From JBCBRD01 sp039819785 (GTDB taxonomy: Bacteria; Pseudomonadota; Alphaproteobacteria; Rhizobiales; Hyphomicrobiaceae), in the NCBI GenBank assembly GCA_039819785.1, contig JBCBRH010000013.1:27983-91982 (forward strand): a stretch of DNA of 64,000 nucleotides, read 5' to 3'. The notes beneath the pieces are model-generated. The model searched no databases. It saw nothing but the letters and a program-made list of their open reading frames with translations, and had not been told where the DNA came from. Positions 9,134-18,476 of the stretch are shown one piece after another. The position numbers were made by a program, and so were the translations under genes. Each line of letters starts with the position of its first letter. The stretch's first letter is position 1.

Positions 9134-10216
9134 ATGCGCGTGATCGTAACAGGTGGGGCAGGGTTTATCGGCTCAGCGGTATGCCGGCGTCTGGTCGGAA
9201 TTCCTGACGTCCATGTCATCAATCTGGACAAGCTCACCTATGCGGCCAACCTGCATTCCGTCGAGCCGGTTGCAGCCAAGCGAAACTATCAGTTCCTCAA
9301 AGCTGACATCTGCGACGCTGACGCGATGGCCAATGCCTTCCAAACCTATGCGCCTGATGCCGTAATCCACCTTGCAGCCGAAAGCCATGTCGACCGATCA
9401 ATCACGGGCGCATCCGAGTTCATCGCAACCAACGTCCTCGGGACGTTTACGCTTCTTGAAGCCGCCAGAGCGTATTGGGACCAGCTGTTATCTTCGAAAA
9501 AAGATACTTTCCGTTTTCTGCATGTCTCTACAGATGAGGTTTACGGTTCGCTGGGCGATGAGGGGCTTTTCGAAGAAACGACGCCGTATGATCCAAGCTC
9601 GCCCTACTCAGCCAGCAAGGCCGGTTCCGACCATTTGGTGACAGCCTGGCAGCGGACGTATGGCTTTCCAGCGTTAATCTCAAACTGTTCAAATAACTAT
9701 GGCCCTTACCAATTCCCAGAAAAGCTCATCCCACTGATGATCCTCAACGCTTTGGAAATGAAGCCACTCCCAGTCTATGGCGATGGGCAAAACCGCCGTG
9801 ACTGGCTGTATGTTGAAGATCACGTGGAAGCGCTGTGGACCATTTTAAAGGCCGGCCGGCTGGGCGAAAAATACAACGTCGGCGGTCGCAATGAACGCAC
9901 CAACCTGGATGTCGTAAACCGCGTCTGTGAGATCGTCAGCGCCCACTGCGACGATGGTCGCGACCGCAGAAGCCTCATCGATTTCGTCACCGACCGTCCA
10001 GGCCATGACCGGCGCTATGCCATCGATGCGACAAAGCTGGAAACTGAATTAGGCTGGTCAGCCCGCGAAGACTTTGAAAGTGGTTTGGACAAAACAGTGA
10101 AATGGTATCTGGAAAATCCGGGTTGGTGGGAACCGCTGCGGGCCCAAGTCTATGAAGGCGGGCGTTTGGGCCTGATCGACAAAGCGACAAAAACAACCGA
10201 ACGCAAAACCGCGTAA
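9134..10216 (+). CDS. rfbB: dTDP-glucose 4,6-dehydratase
   Basis: 360 aa extended short-chain dehydrogenase that converts dTDP-glucose to dTDP-4-keto-6-deoxyglucose. The NAD-binding GGAGFIGS is at residues 7-14, STDEVYG at 132-138 supplies the active-site T-D-E triad, and the catalytic Y158-x3-K162 lies in PYSASKAG. It is preceded by rfbC and followed by rfbA. A gene for dTDP-4-dehydrorhamnose reductase (rfbD), usually in the same operon, is not found here. Confidence 0.95.
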   Translation: MRVIVTGGAGFIGSAVCRRLVGIPDVHVINLDKLTYAANLHSVEPVAAKRNYQFLKADICDADAMANAFQTYAPDAVIHLAAESHVDRSITGASEFIATNVLGTFTLLEAARAYWDQLLSSKKDTFRFLHVSTDEVYGSLGDEGLFEETTPYDPSSPYSASKAGSDHLVTAWQRTYGFPALISNCSNNYGPYQFPEKLIPLMILNALEMKPLPVYGDGQNRRDWLYVEDHVEALWTILKAGRLGEKYNVGGRNERTNLDVVNRVCEIVSAHCDDGRDRRSLIDFVTDRPGHDRRYAIDATKLETELGWSAREDFESGLDKTVKWYLENPGWWEPLRAQVYEGGRLGLIDKATKTTERKTA

Positions 10217-10297
10217 GGGCGGGGTGTCACGAACAACAGCACATGTGCCGCTTCCACGAGCTGCGGGCTATGACCTTAACCGAAGGGCAAAACATCG

Positions 10298-11200
10298 ATG
10301 AAGGGTATCATCCTGGCGGGTGGGGCAGGCACACGGTTGCATCCGATGACCCTCGTCGTGTCAAAACAGCTGCTGCCGGTCTACGACAAGCCGATGATCT
10401 ACTACCCGCTTTCCACACTCATGCTGGCAGGCATCCAGGATATTCTGATCATTTCCACGCCTGAAGATCTCCCGAACTTTCAACGCCTGCTGGGAGATGG
10501 ATCGCAATTCGGCTTAACTCTGAGCTATGCCGAACAGCCCAAACCCGAAGGCCTTGCACAGGCCTACATCATCGGCGCGGACTTCATCGGCCTCGACAGA
10601 TCGGCTCTCATCCTTGGCGACAACATCTTTTATGGCCATGGCCTCACAACCCTCTTGGCGAACGCCCAACGCCGACCCACAGGCGCAACGATTTTCGCCT
10701 ACCACGTGACGGATCCCCACCGGTACGGCATCGTTGATTTGGATGATAATTTCCGCGCACTCTCAATCGAAGAAAAACCAGCAAAGCCCAAGTCCAATTG
10801 GGCCGTAACGGGCCTTTATTTCTACGACGGCATCGTCACGGAAATTGCCAAAAATCTAAAACCTTCCGCCCGCGGCGAACTGGAAATCACAGATATCAAC
10901 AAGCATTATCTTGATGCCGGTGACCTCTACGTGGAGCCCATGGGGCGCGGTTACGCCTGGCTGGATACGGGCACGCCAGATTCGCTGAATGAGGCTGCTG
11001 ATTTCGTCAAGGCACTCGAAAAACGGCAAGGCTTCAGCATCTGCTGCCCCGAGGAAATCGCCTATCGGATGGGTTTCATCACGAGGTCGGATTTGCTCAA
11101 TCTGGCCGACAAGCTGGGCAAGTCGACCTATGGCAGCTACTTGAAAACAGTCGCGGCAGAAAAACTGAGCGCAAAGTCGATTCCAGTCACGGCGGGCTGA
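10298..11200 (+). CDS. rfbA: Glucose-1-phosphate thymidylyltransferase
   Basis: 300 aa nucleotidyltransferase making dTDP-glucose from dTTP and glucose-1-phosphate, the first step before RfbB. The N-terminal signature GGAGTRLHPMT and the following SKQLLPVYDKPMIYYPLS are typical, as is ILGDNIFYGHG. The length matches RmlA. It begins 81 bp after rfbB and is probably cotranscribed with it. Confidence 0.96.
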   Translation: MKGIILAGGAGTRLHPMTLVVSKQLLPVYDKPMIYYPLSTLMLAGIQDILIISTPEDLPNFQRLLGDGSQFGLTLSYAEQPKPEGLAQAYIIGADFIGLDRSALILGDNIFYGHGLTTLLANAQRRPTGATIFAYHVTDPHRYGIVDLDDNFRALSIEEKPAKPKSNWAVTGLYFYDGIVTEIAKNLKPSARGELEITDINKHYLDAGDLYVEPMGRGYAWLDTGTPDSLNEAADFVKALEKRQGFSICCPEEIAYRMGFITRSDLLNLADKLGKSTYGSYLKTVAAEKLSAKSIPVTAG

Positions 11201-11314
11201 CGAGCCGCTGGAAACCGGGTTATGCGAGAGTATAGGAGCTGGCCGCTCCAAACCAATGTGACTTCATGCGTTCGATAATCATGAAGCGGCCGCAGAACAT
11301 GAGGCAGAATAGAG

Positions 11315-12328
11315 ATGGCAGCAGCCACGAAGGTCCAGTTGGCCACAAACGACAGCACAGGTCCATCATCGCTGATCCAATCCGCTCTGCGGACGCTGGA
11401 CCTGGAGGCTTCTGGCCTCATGGCGGCAGCTGCAGCATTGCAAGGTGAGTTGCGTGCACCGTTCGAACAGGCAGTGAAGCTCCTCGGAGCGTCCGAAGGC
11501 CGCGTCATTGTCTCTGGCATCGGAAAGTCCGGACACATTGGCCAGAAGGTCGCCGCCACGTTTGCCTCGACAGGAACACCGGCGTTCTTCGTGCATCCCA
11601 GCGAAGCCAGTCACGGTGATTTGGGCATGATCGCCCCTGAAGATGTGATCCTGGCCATGTCTTGGTCGGGCGAAACGGTTGAGTTGAAAAACATCATCAC
11701 CTTTTCGCGTCGCTTTAACGTCCCCCTGATCGCCCTGACGTCGAACGTCAATTCCGCGCTGGGTTCACAGGCCGACGTCTGTCTGGCTTTGCCAAAATCC
11801 CAGGAGGCCTGCCCGCACGGTCTGGCCCCCACGACTTCCACAAGCATGCAGCTTGCCATGGGCGATTGCCTAGCGATTGCACTGCTGGAAAGCAAAGGCT
11901 TCACCGCACACGACTTCAAGGTCTTTCACCCAGGCGGGTCACTTGGAGCATCGCTGAAGTATGTCGCGGACCTGATGCACGGCGCTGACGAAATGCCACT
12001 CGCCGATGCCGATGAAGCCATGTCAGACGCTCTGCTGACCATGACCTCGAAATCGTTCGGGTGCCTGGGCGTCACCGACAAAAATGGCGAACTCATCGGT
12101 GTTGTCACAGACGGCGACTTGCGGCGTCACATGGGAACCGAACTGGTTTCCGCGCGCACAGCTGATATCATGACCAAAGGTCCGAAATCTGTTCAGCCCG
12201 GCACACTCGCCTCTGCAGCACTTGAAGTGATGAACACAAGCCGCATTACGGCGTTGTTCGTTGTGCAAGATCGCAAGCCGGTTGGGATCGTGCACGTCCA
12301 CGATCTGTTGCGCGCCGGCGTGATTTGA
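11315..12328 (+). CDS. kdsD: Arabinose-5-phosphate isomerase (KpsF/GutQ/KdsD family)
   Basis: 337 aa. Interconverts ribulose-5-phosphate and arabinose-5-phosphate for Kdo, a core sugar of lipopolysaccharide. An N-terminal SIS domain (VSGIGKSGHIGQKVAATFASTG cut here as GIGKSGHIGQK, then FVHPSEASHGDLG and AMSWSGET) is followed by two CBS domains; the HPGGSLG linker between them is family-typical. The frame opens at 11315 with MAAATK. It converges on the glycosyltransferase gene 60 bp downstream. Confidence 0.93.
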   Translation: MAAATKVQLATNDSTGPSSLIQSALRTLDLEASGLMAAAAALQGELRAPFEQAVKLLGASEGRVIVSGIGKSGHIGQKVAATFASTGTPAFFVHPSEASHGDLGMIAPEDVILAMSWSGETVELKNIITFSRRFNVPLIALTSNVNSALGSQADVCLALPKSQEACPHGLAPTTSTSMQLAMGDCLAIALLESKGFTAHDFKVFHPGGSLGASLKYVADLMHGADEMPLADADEAMSDALLTMTSKSFGCLGVTDKNGELIGVVTDGDLRRHMGTELVSARTADIMTKGPKSVQPGTLASAALEVMNTSRITALFVVQDRKPVGIVHVHDLLRAGVI

Positions 12329-12388
12329 TCTCACAACAGCCAACGCCGTAGGATCCACCGCGGCACACGACAGTATGCTTGCCGGTTC

Positions 12389-13669
12389 TCAGTCTGACAG
12401 GCACTGGGATCGAGTTTGCAGAACATCGTGCCATGCAGCGACAGCAGTGGGAAAATCAAACTGTTCCTCAAAAACCCGGCGCGCCCGAATGCCGGCTTCA
12501 GTGACCCACTGCGTGTCTTTCGCCATCTCCAGGATGGCTGCCCCCAGAGCAGCCCCATCGCCCTCGCGGACACACCGGCCGATATCGGCCTCTCGCACAA
12601 GCTGACCGATCTCCCCATCTGCATTGCCAATGAAAAGGATCGGCCGCCCAGCTGCAGCAATGCCGTACGACTTGCTGGGAACGATCAATCCCTCCAGTGC
12701 CGGTCGCAAAGAAACCAAGTGGACGTCCGCAACTGAAAGGCTCTCAGACATCACTTCACGCGGCTGATAGGGGTGAAATTGCACATGCCGCAGGCCCGCG
12801 GTTTCGACCTCGCGTTTCAGCGCCGACATCGACGCACCTCCGCCGATGAAGACCCATTTGACGGGCGTTTCGGCCAGAACGTCAGCATCATCACCCGCGC
12901 GCGCAGCCCCGTCTTCCATCTGCGTGCGCTTGATCGCGTCGACCATGGTGGCGATATCATGCGCGCGCCCGAGGTTGCCGGAATAGCCGACAACAAATGC
13001 AGACGTGAGGTCCCATTCGTGGCGCAGCCGATTGTCCGCGCGCGGAACAGGTTGGATTCTGCGACCATCGCTCCAGTTGGGAATAATCCGCATCCGGTCA
13101 TCGGAAATGCCTTGTTCACGGAGAAATGAGGCCATGCGTTTGCCCAGCACAACGTTGATTGAAGCCCGCCTCAACGACCAGTTCCGAAGACGCCGCAACC
13201 CGCCGAAAATCACACGCGATAAAACCCCTGAGCGTCGATCCGCGAGGCGTTCGGCAACCTCGGGAAACACGTCCTGCAACCAGTTGATCAGGCGCACCTG
13301 GCGAACCCAGGCGATGGGGGCTGCAATGACAGACAGCATCGGTGGGTCCGTCTTCACAACGAGGCAATCTCCCGAACGCAGCTCGGTAAGCATCGACCAC
13401 GCGGCGGTGACATAGAATGAGAGATAATCAAACAGCCGGCCAGCCAGTCGGTTCCGCCCAAACCGCGAGGTCCAGACCCGCACGACGCGCACACCCTTGA
13501 TTGTCTCCATTGGCTTCAGTTCGGCAGTCGGATCATCGTACCGCAACCGCGACGTGATGACGGTGCAAGACACCCCATCTTCCGCCAGTTGGAACACCAC
13601 ATCGCTGAGCATCTGGCTGGTCGCTGAGTGATCGGGATAAAAGAAACGATTGACGAAAACGACCTTCAC
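12389..13669 (-). CDS. Glycosyltransferase, GT4/WbuB-like
   Basis: 426 aa GT-B fold transferase. The N-terminus MKVVFVNRFFYPDHSATSQM and LINWLQDVFPEVAERLADR resemble WbuB/WcaI-type transferases of O-antigen and colanic acid clusters. The sugar-nucleotide domain contains VGYSGNLGRAHD, and SKSYGIAAAGRPILFIG corresponds to the donor-binding region. The substrate cannot be read from the sequence. It is the last gene of a leftward set with the O-antigen ligase and the initiating transferase, cytoplasmic or membrane-associated. Confidence 0.85.
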   Translation of the reverse strand: MKVVFVNRFFYPDHSATSQMLSDVVFQLAEDGVSCTVITSRLRYDDPTAELKPMETIKGVRVVRVWTSRFGRNRLAGRLFDYLSFYVTAAWSMLTELRSGDCLVVKTDPPMLSVIAAPIAWVRQVRLINWLQDVFPEVAERLADRRSGVLSRVIFGGLRRLRNWSLRRASINVVLGKRMASFLREQGISDDRMRIIPNWSDGRRIQPVPRADNRLRHEWDLTSAFVVGYSGNLGRAHDIATMVDAIKRTQMEDGAARAGDDADVLAETPVKWVFIGGGASMSALKREVETAGLRHVQFHPYQPREVMSESLSVADVHLVSLRPALEGLIVPSKSYGIAAAGRPILFIGNADGEIGQLVREADIGRCVREGDGAALGAAILEMAKDTQWVTEAGIRARRVFEEQFDFPTAVAAWHDVLQTRSQCLSD

Positions 13670-13780
13670 CGCGTCACCTCACCGCCGCGCGCCGTCGTCG
13701 AAGGCCATCCATTGGGACGTGTGCTAATCGGTGTTATCCCAGCTATGTTGGCTTTCCAGGTGTTGGGTCGCACGGCCATA

Positions 13781-15121
13781 TCAATCTTCAACAGCCGCAG
13801 CATCCGACCGGACGCCGACTGTAAGATTTGCAATGACCACCAAAACGGGCGTCAGTGCGAACATGGCAATAAACCAGAACTGCCACATCCCGTAACTTGC
13901 GCTCGCCATCGTGGCAGCAGAAGCGAAGGTCGCGTACGCGTATGGCCTGCTCTCTGATTTCAGCTTTGTCATCGCGATGATCAGCGCAATGCCGAGCCAT
14001 GCGAGCAGGCTTGCGCCCACGAAACCAAGTTCAAACCACGTCTGCAAAAAGACATTGTGCGAATGGATCGACATCATTGGGACCGTACCGTCTGCAGACG
14101 GTACGCCGCCCGCAGCGGTATCGTGCGCGAGGCCAATTTCCCGCGCCATGTTTGCACCAACGCCGACGAGCGGAGAGTCAAAAGTCTTCTCCGCTGTGAT
14201 GTTCCATATGATGACACGACCTTGCGCGGATTGTTGCACCCAATCGGCGGTGTGTAGCCCAGCCGCGTGGAGCCCGAGGGCAACGGGGACAACCAGAAAC
14301 GTCGCAACGAGCCAACCAGCCATGAGCAACTTTGGCGCCAGCGCGGCGGCAAACCTACCAAGTGCGAATGAAATCAGACCCGCAACGATGGCCAGTTGCG
14401 AGGTCTCATGCGGCGAAGCCATAATCACGACCACGGCAACGGCGACGAGACAAGGTGCCAAGACGCGTGCAAACGTCCGATCCAACGTACCCAGACAGGC
14501 GAGTGCAGCCGACCAGACAAACAATGAGATCGGTGCCGCGTTTCGGGTAAAGTCTAGCCATGAAACTGTCAGAAGCCGTCCGCTATCATCCCAAGTGTAC
14601 CAACTTGGTGGGGTCAGCTCGTTTTCGCCCAGTTCAAGCAGATTATAAACAAAGATCTTGATGGACTGGTCGGTGAGCATCTCAAGGGCACAGTAGGTCA
14701 ACCCGATCGACAGACCCATACAGACGCCTTCGCCGAGGTGCCGGAGCGTCAACTGATCAGCACGGGCGGCCTGATGAACCATAAAAATGCTGGCCACTAC
14801 ATAGACCAAGGCGAGCGGCGCTTTATCAAGTGGCAGAAGCGGATTTGCCGCCCACAAGGCACTGACGATCGCCCAGCCCGCTAAAAGGAGCGCCGGTGCT
14901 CCTGGGTCTGCAAGCGAGACACGCGGGCGCTCCCGGACAGGACTGGCAGCCCACAGATAGACGAATGCCAACAGCGGCAACACAATCAGAAATGACAGTG
15001 TCCGGGCACTGACGAGGCACGCGGCCAGCGGGATGAGAAGCAGTGTCCCAATGATCATGGCCCGCGGCTTGGCCGCTGCGAATTCCATGCCTGCCATGGT
15101 CCGGTTCATCCCGTCTGCCAT
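13781..15121 (-). CDS. O-antigen ligase / polymerase family membrane protein
   Basis: 446 aa with about ten hydrophobic segments, starting RAMIIGTLLLIPLAACLVSA. The large periplasmic loop ends in SIHSHNVFLQTWFELGFVGA, the Wzy_C/WaaL signature with its conserved histidines. Whether it ligates O-antigen to lipid A-core or polymerises repeat units cannot be settled by sequence. It lies between the glycosyltransferase and the initiating sugar-phosphate transferase. Confidence 0.85.
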   Translation of the reverse strand: MADGMNRTMAGMEFAAAKPRAMIIGTLLLIPLAACLVSARTLSFLIVLPLLAFVYLWAASPVRERPRVSLADPGAPALLLAGWAIVSALWAANPLLPLDKAPLALVYVVASIFMVHQAARADQLTLRHLGEGVCMGLSIGLTYCALEMLTDQSIKIFVYNLLELGENELTPPSWYTWDDSGRLLTVSWLDFTRNAAPISLFVWSAALACLGTLDRTFARVLAPCLVAVAVVVIMASPHETSQLAIVAGLISFALGRFAAALAPKLLMAGWLVATFLVVPVALGLHAAGLHTADWVQQSAQGRVIIWNITAEKTFDSPLVGVGANMAREIGLAHDTAAGGVPSADGTVPMMSIHSHNVFLQTWFELGFVGASLLAWLGIALIIAMTKLKSESRPYAYATFASAATMASASYGMWQFWFIAMFALTPVLVVIANLTVGVRSDAAAVED

Positions 15122-15288
15122 CCCTTGTGGTCATTAGTGTGCACTGAAAGCAGAACCGGGGCAGGTGTGTCCAGACAAGATCAAAACGTATGCCTGCGCC
15201 TTATCGCCCGAAACCGCATTCATAGGCGACATCAGACACAACGGGGGCAAAATCGAGCCATGATACGAGCGGTAAGCGATATGTGGCT

Positions 15289-17106
15289 CTAGAGCCGATC
15301 TGGCTTGCCGGGGACCAACCGATGGGGAGGTCCGAGCCTGCCGGTCTGTAGCGGGTCCAGTTCAATCCGGTCCGGCCTATCCGGCTTTAAACGGGTTTCC
15401 ATTCGGGATTGGAAGCGCGTTGCCATACCAGTACGAAGGCGTGACGCACTGAAGGCGGTGCCATCCTCCGCGGTATCCCCGGTGGCATTGCTACTGTTTT
15501 GGTCAGCACGCGGCGCAGAGGGAGGATGTGGGGTAGTGCGTCGGGGTGAGACCCCGAGCGTTGCCGTCTCCAAGATCCCGTCGCGTTTCAACTCAGATCG
15601 CGCGCGCGCGATCTTTTCGGTATCAAACGTCTCTCCGAACAGCACGACAGCCACGGTGCGCCAGGCAATCTGGAAGTCCAACGGCAGACTGGCGTTGCGC
15701 ACATACCAGATATCGAGGGCGGCTTTGTCTTCTGCTGAAATCGCCCGCCCGCCAATCACCTGGGCCCAGCCGGTCATGCCTGGGCGCACGAGAAGGCGTG
15801 CGGCATGGTCGGGCGACTGGTCACGCGGCAGCAATGGGCGAGGTCCCACGAACGACATCTGGCCACTCAGAATGCTGAACAGTTGGGGCAATTCATCCAG
15901 CCGTGTCCGGCGTAAAAATGCACCGAGTTTGGTTGTGCGCTGACCGTCCTCAAGTTGCCGCCCAAAGCGGTCATGCCCCGCTGCCATTGTCCGAAATTTG
16001 TAAAGCCGGAACGCTTGGCCACCCAGACCAGGGCGCTGCTGCCAAAACGTAACCGGCAGACCCATATTCAGGCCAACGAGAATGCCAACGATGACAAACA
16101 CCGGCGCCAGGAGAACAAGCATGACGATGGCGCCAACAACGTCGATCCCGCGCTTGATCGACCAATAAGACCGGGTCCGAATGTCCTCAGGAGCAAGCGC
16201 ATCAATGGAAAAGGCCAGGTGACTGCCGCCGTGGTTGCCATCCGTAGCAGGTTCGCCGTCGCGGTCTGAAATCAGTCCTTCAGGCCTGGTATCGACAGGG
16301 ACAAGCCGAGAAATGCTGACCTGCTGGTCGGCTGGTTTTGCCAACCGTTCAAACAGAAAATCAAACTCGATCGTCGAGGCGCGATCGATCATGTCAATCT
16401 GAGCCAACGCCTCAGGCGAAAGCTTCTTCGCCGGTACGGTGACCACAACCCGGTCGACATTGACACCATGGATCTCAAGCTTCTTGAGCACATCCTCCAG
16501 GTCTTCTGGAACGCCGAGGATCTCAAAGCGCATGAGATTTCGGCCGACCTGCTTCCGGTCGCGTCCCACGATCCCGACAATCCGGATAGATCGGTCGGCC
16601 GCCTCGGAGACGCTTTGCAGATAGGCTTCGGTGAGATCGCCAAGTCCAACCACAAGCGTGTTGATCCCATCACCGATGACCGAAACCTGGTCATCCGTGT
16701 TCAAGAGTCGCGGAGCTTTCCGCCGTTCCATATGCCGCAAGCGCATCGCCACCCGCGCACCCACCAGAAGCATCAGCATGATCAGCGTTTGCAAAATAGG
16801 AACAGACCGAGGAACCCCTTCCAGACGATTGAGAACGAACGACAACGCAAGGGCACCACCGACCACGACCAGTGTCGTCACGATCAGTGCCATATAGTCA
16901 TTGAGATTCGAAAACCGCCAGATGGCATCGCTGGTGCCGGTCACCATCAAAACGGGCAAGGCAACGACCAGCGTGAAGCAGAGATACGGCGCGATGTTAA
17001 CAAAGCTGCTGGGGTAGTAGACAAGGTTATCCCGCAGGTAGACAGCGAGCAGCGTCGCCGTTGCCACCAGGCATAGATCGACAATCAGCAAAAGCGGGCG
17101 TTTCAT
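15289..17106 (-). CDS. Undecaprenyl-phosphate glycosyl-1-phosphate transferase (polyisoprenyl PGT), initiating enzyme
   Basis: 605 aa. Starts a polysaccharide by placing a sugar-phosphate on undecaprenyl phosphate. Residues ~1-125 hold several membrane segments; ~150-280 form a Rossmann-like domain (NTLVVGLGDLTEAYLQS); ~310-500 are the catalytic bacterial sugar transferase domain with KRGIDVVGA, FRLYKFRTM, RRTRLDELPQL, MSFVGPRPLLP and RPGMTGWAQV. About 100 basic, low-complexity residues follow the catalytic domain, which is unusual. Known homologues include WbaP and ExoY-type enzymes; the sugar is not predictable. It is the first gene of the leftward set. Confidence 0.93.
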   Translation of the reverse strand: MKRPLLLIVDLCLVATATLLAVYLRDNLVYYPSSFVNIAPYLCFTLVVALPVLMVTGTSDAIWRFSNLNDYMALIVTTLVVVGGALALSFVLNRLEGVPRSVPILQTLIMLMLLVGARVAMRLRHMERRKAPRLLNTDDQVSVIGDGINTLVVGLGDLTEAYLQSVSEAADRSIRIVGIVGRDRKQVGRNLMRFEILGVPEDLEDVLKKLEIHGVNVDRVVVTVPAKKLSPEALAQIDMIDRASTIEFDFLFERLAKPADQQVSISRLVPVDTRPEGLISDRDGEPATDGNHGGSHLAFSIDALAPEDIRTRSYWSIKRGIDVVGAIVMLVLLAPVFVIVGILVGLNMGLPVTFWQQRPGLGGQAFRLYKFRTMAAGHDRFGRQLEDGQRTTKLGAFLRRTRLDELPQLFSILSGQMSFVGPRPLLPRDQSPDHAARLLVRPGMTGWAQVIGGRAISAEDKAALDIWYVRNASLPLDFQIAWRTVAVVLFGETFDTEKIARARSELKRDGILETATLGVSPRRTTPHPPSAPRADQNSSNATGDTAEDGTAFSASRLRTGMATRFQSRMETRLKPDRPDRIELDPLQTGRLGPPHRLVPGKPDRL

Positions 17107-17409
17107 TCGGTTGACACCTAGAATTCATGACCAAATCCCACCACACGTCGAAACCCCCTGAGGCGATCGATTTGATTTGAACCAGACAGGACAGCGCACC
17201 TGATACGCTGGTTTGAGTTGTGATACCAGGGCTTGCACGCGTGTGAGAGACAATGCTGGGTCACGGATCTGCGATTGCAATTGGGTTAGATGAATCGCTT
17301 TGACGTGACATGACGTGCTGTTTTGTACCGTATGCGCAACAGGCCCCACAAAGATGCTAAGGTCGACGGAACCTCCCCTCTCACAAACAAATGATAAGAG
17401 GTCAAGAAT
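17107..17409. other. Divergent intergenic region
   Basis: 303 bp between the leftward transferase gene and the rightward secreted-protein gene. It should contain both promoters. The only structure noted is a direct repeat TGACGTG at 17301-17307 and 17311-17317, one helical turn apart. No RNA gene or credible ORF is seen. Confidence 0.4.
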
Positions 17410-17733
17410 ATGACACGCCAACGGCGCCCGCTGCGCACATCCATAGCAAGTCTCTTTGCGGCAACCATACTGATCTTAGCCGCAACTGGCACGACACCAC
17501 CCGCAGCTTTGGCTGCATCTTGCGCTTTCAACTACACTGCCTTTGAAACCATCATCCCGCATGTGGACTTGGAAACGTGCCCGGACGCCGCCACCGGGAC
17601 AGACACCTTTTGCCGGGCGACAACGGCAGCAGATCAGGTTCACGTCTTCTATTTCGATTTGAACGGCGATCAGTGCCTTTTGAAGATCGAGTCCTACGAC
17701 GAGGACAAATTCGAGATTGGCATCAAGAAGTGA
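17410..17733 (+). CDS. Small secreted cysteine-containing protein, unknown function
   Basis: 107 aa. A Sec signal peptide is evident (basic TRQRRPLR, then SIASLFAATILILAATG, cleavage probably after ALAA). The mature ~70 residues contain four cysteines (ASC, ETC, TFC, DQC), suggesting two disulfides in the periplasm. A purine-rich RBS (AGAGGT) sits 7 nt upstream of the ATG. No family is recognised and no operon partner on this strand is close. Confidence 0.6.
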   Translation: MTRQRRPLRTSIASLFAATILILAATGTTPPAALAASCAFNYTAFETIIPHVDLETCPDAATGTDTFCRATTAADQVHVFYFDLNGDQCLLKIESYDEDKFEIGIKK

Positions 17734-17789
17734 GGTAATCGCCCCTCATCGGACAGTAACTGCCAACTGACGGTTACGGCGGACCTGCA

Positions 17790-18464
17790 TCACGGCTTGC
17801 GCGCACAAAACCTAATGATGTGCCCGCTGCCTTGATGCTTTAGTCCATCATCAAGACGAACCCGCCCGTTGAGAAGTTCCAGGATTTCTGCACCATCCAA
17901 TGCTGAACCAAGCACGTCCGCACGGTAGAGCAGGTCGTGGTCGCCCGGCCCCAAAGTTCTGCCCGGTGACGTCGAGGCTTGGAGTTGAGCCTGATCCGAA
18001 GGTTGCCCGATCCCACCCCCGAGATACTGCGGCCCACTAGGCTGAGCGAACCCCTCAATCGCGAGCACCCCACCCGGCCCAAGCGCGGACCATCCCACCT
18101 GTAAGGCCCGCATCCGAACGTCAGCTTCACATTGAAGATACATCATGAACACCGCATCCCACGTTCTGTTATGCGGGAAGTCCCAGCTTGCGAGATCGCC
18201 GCAAATCCGCTCGACGTCAACGCCTGCAGCTGCATCGCCTTGTGCGGCGTAGCCGGTCGCCACGTCCGATAGGTCAATACCGGTCACCGATAATCCCTGC
18301 CCGGCAAGCCATCGCCCATTCCGGCCATCGCCGTCGGCAAGACACAATGCGCTTTTTGCGCCACCACAATACGTTTGCAAGACAAACCGCACGTAAGGGC
18401 AAACTCGATCGCCAAAAAGCTTGCCCGCCCCCGCGTCAAGATATTTGCGGTCCCAATTCACCAT
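17790..18464 (-). CDS. Class I SAM-dependent methyltransferase
   Basis: 224 aa. The SAM-binding motif I is LADGDGRNGRWLAGQG, followed by motif II VTGIDLS; the overall layout (start MVNWDRKY) resembles TehB/UbiE-like small-molecule methyltransferases. The C-terminus is short and the substrate is not identifiable. It starts 12 bp after the HTH-PBP regulator gene on the same strand, so the two are very likely cotranscribed. Confidence 0.8.
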   Translation of the reverse strand: MVNWDRKYLDAGAGKLFGDRVCPYVRFVLQTYCGGAKSALCLADGDGRNGRWLAGQGLSVTGIDLSDVATGYAAQGDAAAGVDVERICGDLASWDFPHNRTWDAVFMMYLQCEADVRMRALQVGWSALGPGGVLAIEGFAQPSGPQYLGGGIGQPSDQAQLQASTSPGRTLGPGDHDLLYRADVLGSALDGAEILELLNGRVRLDDGLKHQGSGHIIRFCARKP

Positions 18465-18476
18465 TCCCAGGCCCTC

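Noticed and set aside
13911..14648. 245-codon frame on + opposite the O-antigen ligase gene
   Set aside because: Antisense to a gene with clear family motifs; composition is Ser/Ala/Thr-rich as expected from a shadow frame.
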